A DNA stretch of 64,000 nucleotides. Origin: CALMFG01 sp963674805. GTDB taxonomy: Bacteria > Bacillota > Clostridia > Christensenellales > CALMFG01. The stretch spans positions 620,001-684,000 of the forward strand of contig CAXXNY010000016.1 of the NCBI GenBank assembly GCA_963674805.2, read 5' to 3'. The notes beneath the pieces were generated by a model that was given only the letters and a program-made list of their open reading frames with translations, had not been told where the DNA came from and ran no database searches. Shown here piece after piece: positions 32,583-42,001 of this stretch (positions are counted from its first letter, which is position 1; every line of letters starts with the position of its first letter). Position numbers and translations under genes: made by a program.

Positions 32583-34819
32583 GATTCTTGTTCTTCCCCT
32601 TTTTCACCCAGCTTGCCGAAGATGGCAACCAGTTCTTTGATTTCATTGCTGAGCACGGTATACCGGCGTGTGATACGGTTATTATTGACCATATGTTCCA
32701 CGGTTTTTTTCATGCCGATCAGCACCACTTTTTTCTTGGCGCGCGTCACTGCCGTATATAAAAGATTCCGTGTTAAGAACGGGCTCGGCCCGTAATAAAG
32801 CGGAATGATGACGGTATCAAACTCCGAGCCCTGTGATTTATGAATCGTAATCGCATAGGCATGCTCCAGCTGCTCCAGTTCGTTTTGGGTATACTCCGCC
32901 TGTTTGCCGTCAAACTCAATCAATGCGGTTTTTGCGTCTTTATCGACATCCGCGATAAAACCGACATCGCCGTTAAAAACGCCGAAGCCCTGCTGGTAAT
33001 AATGCGCGTCTGTAATCCACATCCACTCCTTGTTATAGTTATTGACGGTTTGGATGATTTTATCGCTTTTCCGGTATATGGTTTCACCCTTTTTCAGTTC
33101 GGGCACGGTAACACGATAAGGGTTTTTCTGCTCCCGCACCTGCTGGTTAATGTTATTGACCCCGATGATGCCTTTTTTGAGCGGGCACAGTATTTGTGCG
33201 TCCGCATATTCTTTATCTTCAATCAGCTTTAACAGTGCATTCAGCGTGGCCTGGTGGTTGTCCGCCGGCACAAAAACAAAATCGCCGGTTTCATACATAT
33301 TTGGGGCACTCCCCAGATTGATGCGGTGCGCGTTTGCGATGATGTTTCCGCCTTCTTCCTGGCGGTAGAACTTGGTCAGCCGGAATACGGGCAAAAATCC
33401 GGATTTAATCACGTCCCTTAAAAAGTTTCCGGCGCCCACCGACGGCAGTTGGTCGGCATCCCCGACAAAAATCACACGCGTTCCGTGGCTGATTGCTTTT
33501 AATAATGCATTGGCCAGAAAAATATCGACCATAGAGACCTCATCCACAATGATGGCGTCAGCGGCCAGCGGGTTTTCTTCGTTGCGCATAAACTTATTGC
33601 GCCCGTCCCGGTAATAATCCTCGCTGTCTTCAAAGTCATAGCCGTATTCCAATAAGCGGTGAATCGTTCTTGCCTCTTTACCAGTGGATTCCTCCATCCG
33701 TTTGGCCGCACGCCCGGTCGGTGCACACAGCGCGGTCATCATGCCGTTGGCTTCCATAATTTTAAGCAGGACATTGATGATTGTGGTCTTTCCGGTGCCG
33801 GGGCCTCCGGTGATGATGCAGACATTATGGCTGAGTGCATTAAAAACCGCCGCTCTTTGTTCGTCGGATATCGGGAAGGTCTCGGTGTAAAATTCAATTT
33901 CTCCTTCAATATCCTTGACCGCCATTTTTGGCTCGGACCGGTAAAGCATATACAGGCGTCTTGCGGTCTCAGTCTCGGCGATATAAGCACCGGTTAAAAA
34001 CACCGCGGTCACACCTTCATATATTTTCTTTGAGATATCACCTTTCAGCGCCAGCTGTGCCACGCTCAGCCTTGTCAGCTGTTCCGAAACGCCGATAATG
34101 TCCATGGTTTTTTTAACCAGCACTCCCTCCGGCAGACAGGTATGTCCTTCGCCCAGCGCCAGTTTTAATACATGTTTAATTCCGTTTTCCACGCGGAACG
34201 GCGCGTTGCGGTCGATGCCCATATATTCCGCAATCCTGTCGGCGCGTTCAAAGCCGATGCCGTATATATCATCAATCATCCGATACGGATTTTCTTTAAT
34301 CAGTTCCTCAGCGATTGCGCCGTATTTTTCATGCGCGCGAAATGCCTGCTTCACCGAAAGGCCGATGTTTTGCAGTTTCATAATCACACCCTTAAGCGCG
34401 GCGTTCTGCATAAAGTTATCATGGATGCTCTGGGCCAGATGCTTGGATATGCCCTTGATTTGTGACAGCCGCAAAGGGTCGTTTTCGATGATATCAAACG
34501 TGCTTTTCCCAAACTCGGATACAATTTTTTCTGCGGTTACCGGCCCGATGCCTTTAATGATTCCGCTGGAAAGATACATTTCGATGCTGACGGGGTTGTC
34601 TGGCAGCGCGGTCTCCACGCTGGTGATTTTAAACTGACGGCCGTAAGATTTATGCTCGGTCCAGACGCCGTAAAGCACAGCGAATTCGCCGACCACAACA
34701 TGCGGGCATGCGCCGACCGCAACGGCCAGTTCGCCGTCCACCTCGATCTCTAAAACCGTATATCCGTTCTCTTCGTTCCTGTAGACGATATCACAGATGA
34801 TGCCTTCTATCTTGACCAC
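32579..34819 (-). CDS. recD2: ATP-dependent DNA helicase RecD2 (YrrC)
   Basis: 746 residues, the RecD2 size without RecBC partners. An N-terminal OB-like region (VKIEGIICDIVYRNEENGYTV) and helix-hairpin-helix repeats (IKGIGPVTAEKIVSEFG) precede the superfamily 1B motor with Walker A GGPGTGKTT, LCAPTGRAAKRM, DEVSMVD, GDADQLPSVGAG and YAITIHKSQGSEF. It is a 5'-3' helicase in DNA repair and fork stability. It heads a two-gene unit with comFC. Confidence 0.97.
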   Translation of the reverse strand: MVKIEGIICDIVYRNEENGYTVLEIEVDGELAVAVGACPHVVVGEFAVLYGVWTEHKSYGRQFKITSVETALPDNPVSIEMYLSSGIIKGIGPVTAEKIVSEFGKSTFDIIENDPLRLSQIKGISKHLAQSIHDNFMQNAALKGVIMKLQNIGLSVKQAFRAHEKYGAIAEELIKENPYRMIDDIYGIGFERADRIAEYMGIDRNAPFRVENGIKHVLKLALGEGHTCLPEGVLVKKTMDIIGVSEQLTRLSVAQLALKGDISKKIYEGVTAVFLTGAYIAETETARRLYMLYRSEPKMAVKDIEGEIEFYTETFPISDEQRAAVFNALSHNVCIITGGPGTGKTTIINVLLKIMEANGMMTALCAPTGRAAKRMEESTGKEARTIHRLLEYGYDFEDSEDYYRDGRNKFMRNEENPLAADAIIVDEVSMVDIFLANALLKAISHGTRVIFVGDADQLPSVGAGNFLRDVIKSGFLPVFRLTKFYRQEEGGNIIANAHRINLGSAPNMYETGDFVFVPADNHQATLNALLKLIEDKEYADAQILCPLKKGIIGVNNINQQVREQKNPYRVTVPELKKGETIYRKSDKIIQTVNNYNKEWMWITDAHYYQQGFGVFNGDVGFIADVDKDAKTALIEFDGKQAEYTQNELEQLEHAYAITIHKSQGSEFDTVIIPLYYGPSPFLTRNLLYTAVTRAKKKVVLIGMKKTVEHMVNNNRITRRYTVLSNEIKELVAIFGKLGEKGEEQES

Positions 34820-34891
34820 ACGTTTATCTCCGCCGCTCAGATTTGTATTCTCATTTTACAGAAGAAACCTGAAAAAAGCAAAAGTTATCCG

Positions 34892-34920
34892 GTGACTTTT
34901 TTTAACACATCATATATAAT
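34892..34920 (+). promoter_or_regulatory. Promoter of the lipoprotein gene
   Basis: GTGACT (34892-34897), a 17-nt spacer and perfect TATAAT (34915-34920). Confidence 0.6.
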
Positions 34921-34950
34921 TAGGTATCAATGTAATCCGGAGGCATGGTT

Positions 34951-36279
34951 ATGGCAAAAAGGCTTTTTTTATGTTTACTTGTTCTGATGGTCTTATTTTC
35001 AAGCGGTTGTGCGCTGGCTGTCCCGATTGGGATTGTGGCATGTATTGCGAGCGAGGATGATAATAAAGACCCATACTCTGATTATTGTCAGAAAGACCCA
35101 TACTCTGATTATCATCAGAAGATATATTATGATATATCCGAGGAAAGCGATCAAAAATATCATTTCCTGTATAAAAACTACGGTATAACCCTGAGGTTTG
35201 ATCAACCGGATGATTACGATTTTGCAGACGATTACGAGGTTATATTGATCGATAAAGACCAGTATGACGCAGCAATCGCCTATGTTTATGATATGATTAC
35301 GGCTTTCGGTGAGAGAGAATACACAAGAACGTTATTTGATTATCTTTTAGATGATTTTTTCGTTTGCGAGGATTTAATTGTAGATGGCGAATATTATTGG
35401 CAGCAAACAGATGGTAATGAAAAAGCTGCATTGATTTCAATCAGTGATGTCGATTTTGATGATCAAAACATGAGTGTCTTACTGTTTTCCTATGTGCTTT
35501 CCGGCCTTATATATGATCAGTACGGGTTGGATAATTTAAAGTATGATTCGATTAATACCAACGGGTTTGTTGGCTATGACAGCGATGTAATGCACAAAGA
35601 AGATGAGTACCTTAATATTTTAGAACGCAACCAGGTTTCTGACGCGATTGAGTATGAGTCCTTTAAAGCCGGTATTTTAACCTCTGACGGCATGTCTAAT
35701 GTCTATTATGATTTCGCTGATTACGTTAGCGGGCTATGCGCCAATGATGACAACTTTTGGGATAAGTATGTGGCGTTTGAAGCCGTATACTTAAAAACCC
35801 AGGAAACGCTGCGCTTCCTGAATCTTGTGAATCCGGATTGGACCTTTGAATACTTCGTCGAACTCAGCCATCCGGACCCTGAATATGCCCTGCATGATGA
35901 TTCATTCTTAAATCCGGTATTTGATAAAACAAAAGATTATCTTGGAGAGTGGCAAGGTGATTATCTCAATACAACCGGCGATATGCTGTTTCTGCTCACT
36001 ATTGATTCCATGGATAATGAGACCGGAGAGGCTGCCGGTACGTTTAAATTTTCTCCGGCTCCCGGTAACTATGACGGAAAGTCCGGTGAATATACGATTA
36101 ACGGAGTGGTTAACTTTAAAACCGGTGAGATTGTGATTACCCCAGAAGCGTGGGTTAGTGCGCAGCCAAAAGGTTACGAAATGCTGGGTATGTCCGGAAC
36201 GATGATGTTCGATCATTTTGAAGGCGACTTTGACCGGGATGATCTGACCGAATTCAATAGCGAAAAAGTTAATGAATAA
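34951..36279 (+). CDS. Probable lipoprotein of unknown function
   Basis: 442 residues. The second of two ATGs (34951) is preferred because GGAGG lies 7 nt before it and only 1 nt before the first. A type II signal peptide is likely: basic MAKR, hydrophobic core and LFSSGC as the lipobox. The mature protein is strongly acidic with many Asp and Tyr. Two tandem copies of the KDPYSDY-x-Q unit lie soon after the lipidation site. The C-terminal 110 residues (LGEWQGDYLNTTGDMLF, KSGEYTINGVVNF, GTMMFDHFEGDF) look like a beta-barrel or lipocalin-like domain. No homologue recognised. Monocistronic, promoter and terminator in place; AT-richer than neighbours. Confidence 0.75.
   Translation: MAKRLFLCLLVLMVLFSSGCALAVPIGIVACIASEDDNKDPYSDYCQKDPYSDYHQKIYYDISEESDQKYHFLYKNYGITLRFDQPDDYDFADDYEVILIDKDQYDAAIAYVYDMITAFGEREYTRTLFDYLLDDFFVCEDLIVDGEYYWQQTDGNEKAALISISDVDFDDQNMSVLLFSYVLSGLIYDQYGLDNLKYDSINTNGFVGYDSDVMHKEDEYLNILERNQVSDAIEYESFKAGILTSDGMSNVYYDFADYVSGLCANDDNFWDKYVAFEAVYLKTQETLRFLNLVNPDWTFEYFVELSHPDPEYALHDDSFLNPVFDKTKDYLGEWQGDYLNTTGDMLFLLTIDSMDNETGEAAGTFKFSPAPGNYDGKSGEYTINGVVNFKTGEIVITPEAWVSAQPKGYEMLGMSGTMMFDHFEGDFDRDDLTEFNSEKVNE
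35065..35118 (+). repeat. Tandem 27-bp repeat, two copies, inside the lipoprotein gene
   Basis: Units 35065-35091 and 35092-35118 differ only at two adjacent bases (TG versus CA) and encode KDPYSDYCQ then KDPYSDYHQ. This is an in-frame duplication that could vary by slippage. Confidence 0.9.
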
Positions 36280-36294
36280 ATCAAGAAGAAAAGC

Positions 36295-36320
36295 AAAAGG
36301 CTGCGGATTTGCAGCCTTTT
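36295..36320. terminator. Bidirectional terminator between the lipoprotein gene and purA
   Basis: AAAAGGCTGC (36295-36304) pairs with GCAGCCTTTT (36311-36320) around GGATTT. Confidence 0.85.
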
Positions 36321-36332
36321 GTATTGAGCTGT

Positions 36333-37604
36333 TTATTTTCTAATACATTCTTCCCGCTGCGGTCCGACGCCGATCATCGTCACCGGAACGTTGAGATAAT
36401 CCTCAATAAACCGGACATAGACTTGCGCCGCTTCGGGCAGCTCTTCAAATTTCCGGATGTGCGACAGATTTGCGTCCCAGCCTTTAAACGTCTCATACAT
36501 CGGCTCGCATTTCGCGACGTCTTTTAACGACGCCGGATAATTCTTGATGGTCTTGCCTTCGAACTGATAGCCCACACAGATTTTAACCTCGTCAAATCCG
36601 CCGAGCGTATCCATTCTGGACAGCGCAATCTGGGTAATCCCATTGATACGAGCCGCATATGCCACGGTCACCAGATCCAGCCAGCCGCATCTCCGCGGAC
36701 GTCCGGTCGTCGTGCCGTATTCATGTCCCTTTTCACGTATCATATCCCCGGTCGCATCAATCAACTCGCTTGTGAACGGTCCTTCGCCCACACGCGTGCT
36801 ATACGCCTTCACCACGCCCACAATCTCTGTCAGTGCCCGCGGCCCGATACCTGCGCCGGAGAAAACGCCGCCTGAGGTCGGGTGCGAGGATGTCACGTAA
36901 GGGTATGTGCCGAAGTCAAGGTCTAAGAGCATGCCTTGCGCACCCTCAAACAACAAAGACTTGCCCGCTGCATACGCCTCATAGATCATCAGCGCCGTGT
37001 CCTTAATATACGGCCTCAGCTTTTCCGCATACTCCGTATATTCTCTGATAATCGCGTCCGCATCTACCGGATCATAGCCGTATATTTTAGTGATAATCTC
37101 GTTCTTTTCTGCCGTACGCTTTTTGACCAGCGCCTTAAAATCCTCGGTATCCAGCATATCGCAGAAGCGAATGCCGATCCGGGAGGTTTTATCTGTATAT
37201 GCCGGACCGATTCCCTTTTTCGTGGTGCCGATTTTGTCGTCGCCCAGCTGTTCTTCATTTAATTCATCCATCAACCGGTGGTACGGCATCAGCACATGCG
37301 CCCGGTCAGACAGACACAGACATGACGTATCGATTCCGTGCTCGCGCAGCATCTCAATTTCGTCCAGCAATGACTTCGGATCCACAACCAGACCGTTTCC
37401 GATGATACATGTTTTATTCTTATATAAGATGCCGGATGGAATCAGGTGCAGTTTATATGTCACACCGCCGGTGATTACCGTGTGTCCTGCGTTATTTCCG
37501 CCCTGATAACGGATAACCATATCCGCTGTTTCCGCCAAATAATCGACAAACCTGCCTTTTCCTTCGTCGCCCCATTGTGCGCCGCAAACCAATGTGCCTG
37601 ACAT
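36333..37604 (-). CDS. purA: Adenylosuccinate synthetase
   Basis: 423 residues from ATG 37604; a frame extension to a TTG at 37634 is not needed, since AAGGA precedes the ATG and the family starts here. It joins IMP and aspartate using GTP on the way to AMP. Motifs: QWGDEGKGR (GTP/IMP loop with catalytic Asp and Lys), GNNAGHT with the catalytic His, GIGPAYTDK, SHPTSGGVFSGAGIGP and TTTGRPRRCGW. No pur genes adjoin. A terminator shared with the convergent lipoprotein gene follows. Confidence 0.98.
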   Translation of the reverse strand: MSGTLVCGAQWGDEGKGRFVDYLAETADMVIRYQGGNNAGHTVITGGVTYKLHLIPSGILYKNKTCIIGNGLVVDPKSLLDEIEMLREHGIDTSCLCLSDRAHVLMPYHRLMDELNEEQLGDDKIGTTKKGIGPAYTDKTSRIGIRFCDMLDTEDFKALVKKRTAEKNEIITKIYGYDPVDADAIIREYTEYAEKLRPYIKDTALMIYEAYAAGKSLLFEGAQGMLLDLDFGTYPYVTSSHPTSGGVFSGAGIGPRALTEIVGVVKAYSTRVGEGPFTSELIDATGDMIREKGHEYGTTTGRPRRCGWLDLVTVAYAARINGITQIALSRMDTLGGFDEVKICVGYQFEGKTIKNYPASLKDVAKCEPMYETFKGWDANLSHIRKFEELPEAAQVYVRFIEDYLNVPVTMIGVGPQREECIRK

Positions 37605-37849
37605 TTTTATTATCCTTCCCCTTGGGTTATTCAAGCTTATATAAAAAATAAAAAAGATATCGATGGGGATTCCCCGTCAGATATCCTGATTCATCATAAC
37701 AAACAACCCTAATTCCGTCAATGTGTTTTTTCTTCCTGCTTTCCTGCCTTCTCCTGACAAATAGCCTACAAATAAGGAAAGCCATGGTGTATAATGACGT
37801 ATCAGGCGTTTTAGCTTTCGCCGACATATTCTCTTGCTCTGAGGTTGAT

Positions 37850-39649
37850 ATGAAAAAACTCATTTTTTCACTGCTTATATTTGTTTTAATCTGCGGCATC
37901 ATGCCGGCTGCGTCTGCCGAATCTATTGATTTAGACGGATTCACCGTGACCCTGCCCGCTAACTTTGTCGCCGAGCTCAAAGAGACAGAACCAGGCGAAG
38001 GTACCGAATTTTTCACTGCAGCATCCGCGTATCAGGCCGAAAGCGTCTATGAGATGCTGACCGTTCAGATCGGTGCAAACAGCGGACTGGACACCGTGTT
38101 TAGTGAAGACTTCGGATTTGCGCGCCGCGAAGACCTTGACCTTTCCCTTTTGACCGAAGACCAACTGCATGCTGAAGCGGAGCGGTTTACCGCATATCTC
38201 GATTCCGCTTTTCCGGTTTATATGACCTACCAGTCGCCCAAATCAATTGAGGCAGACGGACGCCTCGGCTTGGTGGTTACCGGCTACTACACCGATTATA
38301 ACAACTCACTCACGGGTGAATTCCGTGCATATGAGTTTTATTATTTAAACAAGACTATTATTATCTATTATGATACACAAATAGAAGGCACTTATTTCAA
38401 TGAAGCGGTTTTTGAATTGTCGGACGGCATTGTATCTGATATTAGCTTTGATATGGATCCGGCGTCCCAGCCAATGAATGCCCAGCGGTTTTCCGCCGCT
38501 GTCAGCATGGCAATCCCGGTACTGGTGACGCTGGCAATTGCACTAATTTTAGGATTCCTATTCGGTAAAATTAAACGCGCGCCAAAGCCCGAGGAAACAA
38601 CTGAAGCTGCTGCACTCGCGGCACCTGCTGAAGCCGCTCCGGTTAAACCGGCTCCGGCAGAAACAGCGCCGTCACCGCAGCCTAAGCCACCGGTCAAACA
38701 ACCTGCTCCGATACTGGCAGACGACACAGAAGTTGAAGCCGTAGACTGGCAGTCCATGCTGGCAGAGTTAAAACAGCAGGCAGCAAACGAACCAGAGGCA
38801 GAGGCTGGTACTAAGCCGGAAGTTCCGGTGCCTGAGACCCCGCAAATTAAACCAGATGCGCCGCAGAAAGCAAATGCAAAACCGGAGCCGGATTCCGAAC
38901 CGCAGACAGACAAGATTGCTGACGGCAGTGATTTAAAAGACAATATTGAATCTAGTTTTAAAGAAATCGGACGGTTGGCAGCTATGATTAAAGAAAAATT
39001 GCATTTAGGAAAATCCGAAGACGAAGCCCCCGCGGAAAATACCGCCGAACCATCGGAAGAAATCAGCGCAGAAGACACGGATTACGTATCTTATCTGGAT
39101 AAGCTGCTGCCCAAAGGCCGGAATAAAGCACAGTCCGCTCAAAAGGCACCGCCAAAGCCGGAACAGGCCGAAACACCCGAAAGCGCGGCTGTACCTGCCG
39201 GTCCGGCGAGCGAAAGCAAAACTGCCGAACCGCAGAATAAACCAAAATCCCGTACGGCCCAGCCGGATACTCCGGCCGTTTCCGATCAGGACAAAAAAGA
39301 AGGCAACTTTATTTCGCGGGCGTTAAGCCGCATTGTAAAGCGCATCGAAACCGCAGAAGATGAACCCGATCCCAACATTCCGGAATTCGAAAGCCGGGTT
39401 GAGATGCATATCAGCGAAAAAACAGAGAAAAATCCGATTGATAAACTGATGCCGGGGCTGTTTGGCGACGACGAACCCGAAGAAGAATTGATTGAGATTG
39501 TATTGGATGAAGATGCGGATACTCTAGCCGAGCTTGCCGAACCGGAAGATGACGAAATCCTGATCCAGCCGGACGAAGTACCGCCGAAAAAGCGCAGACG
39601 ACTGGGTGATTTATTTTCAAAAAAGTCCGGAGATGACGAGACGCCGTAA
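37850..39649 (+). CDS. Single-pass membrane protein with long acidic Pro/Glu-rich cytoplasmic tail, unknown
   Basis: 599 residues from ATG 37850 (GAGG upstream), giving a normal signal peptide (1-23, ending ASAES). An external domain of about 190 residues (25-212) follows, then one membrane helix (215-238), a stop-transfer GKIKRAPK and a cytoplasmic tail of about 355 residues rich in P, E, A and D. The tail is probably disordered but holds short helix-forming motifs (LKDNIESSFKEIGRL; FISRALSRIVKRIE; IDKLMPGLFGDD; a basic end RRRLGDLFSKKS). No family recognised. TATAAT at 37790-37795 may be its -10. The next gene, a zinc-ribbon membrane protein, has its own promoter but also begins with a long acidic soluble segment. 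Confidence 0.75.
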   Translation: MKKLIFSLLIFVLICGIMPAASAESIDLDGFTVTLPANFVAELKETEPGEGTEFFTAASAYQAESVYEMLTVQIGANSGLDTVFSEDFGFARREDLDLSLLTEDQLHAEAERFTAYLDSAFPVYMTYQSPKSIEADGRLGLVVTGYYTDYNNSLTGEFRAYEFYYLNKTIIIYYDTQIEGTYFNEAVFELSDGIVSDISFDMDPASQPMNAQRFSAAVSMAIPVLVTLAIALILGFLFGKIKRAPKPEETTEAAALAAPAEAAPVKPAPAETAPSPQPKPPVKQPAPILADDTEVEAVDWQSMLAELKQQAANEPEAEAGTKPEVPVPETPQIKPDAPQKANAKPEPDSEPQTDKIADGSDLKDNIESSFKEIGRLAAMIKEKLHLGKSEDEAPAENTAEPSEEISAEDTDYVSYLDKLLPKGRNKAQSAQKAPPKPEQAETPESAAVPAGPASESKTAEPQNKPKSRTAQPDTPAVSDQDKKEGNFISRALSRIVKRIETAEDEPDPNIPEFESRVEMHISEKTEKNPIDKLMPGLFGDDEPEEELIEIVLDEDADTLAELAEPEDDEILIQPDEVPPKKRRRLGDLFSKKSGDDETP

Positions 39650-39668
39650 TCTTTGACGGCAGAGACGG

Positions 39669-39697
39669 TTGTATTTGATATCCCTGTGTTTTATAAT
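39669..39697 (+). promoter_or_regulatory. Promoter of the zinc-ribbon permease-like gene
   Basis: TTGTAT (39669-39674), a 17-nt spacer and perfect TATAAT (39692-39697). Confidence 0.65.
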
Positions 39698-39752
39698 AAA
39701 AGCATTAAAGGAAAAATACACAGTATGACGATAGTCGAAAGGTGGAACATAT

Positions 39753-41057
39753 ATGGCAACCTGTAAAAATTGCGGCGCAAATATACCGGAAGGATCGCAG
39801 TTTTGTGTCGAATGCGGCACGCCTGTTGCTTCCGAAAAGAAAGCCAAAAAGGGTTTGTTTAAATCCAAAAAAGATAAAAAAGCCGAAAACGAAGCGCCTG
39901 CTTCCGGTTTTAAGGATACCGGCGCTGATGTTGTGCCCGAACCTGATTATGAATCTATAGAAGCCGAAGCCAAAGACTGGGCATCGGACATCGGCACCGA
40001 AGAGGAGCAACCGGTGATTTCTCCGGATGATATGGACTTGTCCCATGCGCCGGACAAGCACATCGTCCCGACCGCTGTCTTTATTCCGCGGTCAAAAAAC
40101 AATTTTGCCGATAAAAGTTTTGGACTTTTAATTTTCATGATTATCGCGGCAATCGTTGTGATCGGGTTTGTGTTCAGCCCTGGTTTATTGAATCCCGTCA
40201 GCCTGAGAGCGGCGCTGATCGAATTCTCACCGCTGTTATTGCTTTCACTGGCGATGCTGATATCTGTGCGTACGGGTAACTTTGATTTGTCAATTCCTGC
40301 AATCGCAGTCGTCACATATTTCGTGCTGATGAGCGGGTTTAACCAAATGAACTTTTACAGCATGCTGATTCTCTGCTTCGGCGGCGCAGTCTGCATCGGC
40401 CTGTTCACCGGATTATTGACCGCAATCGCCAAAATCCCGTCCGTTTTCACCGGACTTGTCATCACGGCTTTATCCTTTGTTTATCTGGATACGGTTTTCT
40501 CGGTCAGCGGCGAATTTGCTCCAACAGCTTATACCGCTTTTTCAGAGCAGTATCTGCCGATTTCACTGCTGATTTTATCCGCGGTTGCTGTCTTTGTTTT
40601 GATATACCTCACCAAGCTCGGCAAGCCGCTATATAAGCGCAAAGGCCTTACCGCTTCAAACAAGCTGCTGTATGTTTTATCGTTTGCGCTCGCATCTGCG
40701 CTTGCGGCCGCGTCCGGCACCATCGCTTCCATCATTGGTCCGGCATTCACAGCGGATATCGCGGGTGCGTCCGGCATGATGATGAATTATTCATTAGGTC
40801 TTATATTCATTATGGCCGCTGCCGGCTGCAGTACGCTTTTCGACAATCGCGTAATGCCGGTTTTAATGGTCATTATCGGCTTTCTAGTCTGGTTCGGCAT
40901 TGATGTAATTATCGGCCAGACCGTTCTGGTCACACGGGGCGTGCTGGTGGCAAGCGCCGCTAAAGCCGGATTCGTTCTTTTAGCGCTGATCGGCGAGCGG
41001 GTTTATACGAAAGCGCATCTGGCGGATTTTTATCAAACCATTAATGTTAAAAAATAA
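39753..41057 (+). CDS. RbsC-like permease domain fused to an N-terminal zinc ribbon
   Basis: 434 residues. Residues 1-25 form a zinc ribbon (C4, C7, C18, C21: CKNCGANIP and FCVECGTP). A basic patch (KKAKKGLFKSKKDKK) and an acidic linker to about 120 follow, then eight or more membrane helices. The membrane part resembles sugar/branched-chain ABC permeases of the RbsC type: LLLLSLAMLISVRTGNFDLSI parallels their family core (shortened here), and AIAKIPSVFTGLVITALSFVY their next segment. The cytoplasmic coupling loop of RbsC (AVGGNEEAAR type) is replaced by LYKRKGLTASNK. No ABC ATPase or binding-protein gene is nearby. GTGG precedes the ATG. Confidence 0.72.
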   Translation: MATCKNCGANIPEGSQFCVECGTPVASEKKAKKGLFKSKKDKKAENEAPASGFKDTGADVVPEPDYESIEAEAKDWASDIGTEEEQPVISPDDMDLSHAPDKHIVPTAVFIPRSKNNFADKSFGLLIFMIIAAIVVIGFVFSPGLLNPVSLRAALIEFSPLLLLSLAMLISVRTGNFDLSIPAIAVVTYFVLMSGFNQMNFYSMLILCFGGAVCIGLFTGLLTAIAKIPSVFTGLVITALSFVYLDTVFSVSGEFAPTAYTAFSEQYLPISLLILSAVAVFVLIYLTKLGKPLYKRKGLTASNKLLYVLSFALASALAAASGTIASIIGPAFTADIAGASGMMMNYSLGLIFIMAAAGCSTLFDNRVMPVLMVIIGFLVWFGIDVIIGQTVLVTRGVLVASAAKAGFVLLALIGERVYTKAHLADFYQTINVKK

Positions 41058-41070
41058 ACGGATATAAAGA

Positions 41071-41100
41071 AAAAGGGACGCGCATTCGCGCATCCCTTTT
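41071..41100. terminator. Bidirectional terminator between the permease-like gene and lgt
   Basis: AAAAGGGA and GCGC (41071-41083) pair with GCGC and TCCCTTTT (41088-41100) with one C-A mismatch and an ATTC loop; T-run follows. Confidence 0.88.
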
Positions 41101-41111
41101 TTATTTATCGT

Positions 41112-41876
41112 TTACTCAATGGCTTGTTCTTTTTTCAGCTTTAAGAGGAAGAATGCCGCCATCCCGATCACAAACATGGCAATGCTGATCCATTGGGAAC
41201 TGCTCAGTCCCCAGTAATACTGCTTAAAATCGCCTCTGACATAATCCAGCCCGAAACGGATCAGGCTGTAGCCGATTAAGTACATCGACATCAGGCGTCC
41301 ACCGACCTTTACCTTACTGCGAAGCAGCATCAGCGTTCCAAACAATACGAGATTCAGCAGCAGCTCATAGATTGGATAGGGATGGAGCGAAATACCCGCA
41401 GGCGCAATCGGACAGCTGCTCGGATAGACAATACCCCACGGCAGATCAGTAGGCGTGCCATAACAGCATCCGGCAAACAAACAGCCGATTCTGCCGATGG
41501 CATGGCCCAGGGGAATCGCCGGCGCCGCGGAATCGACAAACGTCCAAAACGGCAGGTTTTTCTTTCTAAAAAACAACAGCGCCGCCAGGATTGCACCGAT
41601 GAAACCACCGTAAAAAGCAAATCCTCTTCTGAAATCCGTCCACATTTTGGAGATATCATCAACATAAGTATGTACATTCAGTAAGATATATAACAGCTTA
41701 GAGCCAACCAGAATGCCCACCAAAATATATAAGTAACAGTCTAGAAGCTTTTCCCTGTATTTTTTTAAATTCGGATTACTGTATACAAAAACCAAACATC
41801 CGGCAACTAAGCCGAGCAGGAAAAAGATCGAATAGAAATGTATCGACAGGCCAAAAACCTGAAATGAAGGATGCAT
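41112..41876 (-). CDS. lgt: Prolipoprotein diacylglyceryl transferase
   Basis: 254 residues with seven membrane helices. It transfers diacylglycerol from phosphatidylglycerol to the lipobox cysteine, the first step of lipoprotein maturation. The Lgt signature HAIGRIGCLFAGCCYG and the LHPYPIYELLLN segment are intact. It serves proteins like the lipoprotein at 34951. It has its own promoter and is divergent from the riboswitch-controlled metK. Confidence 0.97.
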   Translation of the reverse strand: MHPSFQVFGLSIHFYSIFFLLGLVAGCLVFVYSNPNLKKYREKLLDCYLYILVGILVGSKLLYILLNVHTYVDDISKMWTDFRRGFAFYGGFIGAILAALLFFRKKNLPFWTFVDSAAPAIPLGHAIGRIGCLFAGCCYGTPTDLPWGIVYPSSCPIAPAGISLHPYPIYELLLNLVLFGTLMLLRSKVKVGGRLMSMYLIGYSLIRFGLDYVRGDFKQYYWGLSSSQWISIAMFVIGMAAFFLLKLKKEQAIE

Positions 41877-41910
41877 TGTGTTCTCCTTTTTTTATTTTAT
41901 TATGTCGAAT

Positions 41911-41939
41911 ATTTTATCACTCTGATTTCGCTTTGACAA
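41911..41939 (-). promoter_or_regulatory. Promoter of lgt
   Basis: TTGTCA (41939-41934), a 17-nt spacer and TAAAAT (41916-41911) on the minus strand; AAAGGAG precedes the start codon. Confidence 0.7.
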
Positions 41940-41956
41940 GCTGATCCAATTTTTGG

Positions 41957-41985
41957 TTGCATTTTTCATGTTTTTCGTTTATACT
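41957..41985 (+). promoter_or_regulatory. Promoter of the SAM riboswitch-metK transcript
   Basis: TTGCAT (41957-41962), a 17-nt spacer and TATACT (41980-41985); start near 41992, about 10 nt before the aptamer. Confidence 0.75.
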
Positions 41986-42001
41986 CGTTATTGGAAATTA
42001 G

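Noticed and set aside
37605..37634. TTG start upstream of purA
   Set aside because: No ribosome-binding site, and the extra ten residues are outside the PurA family.
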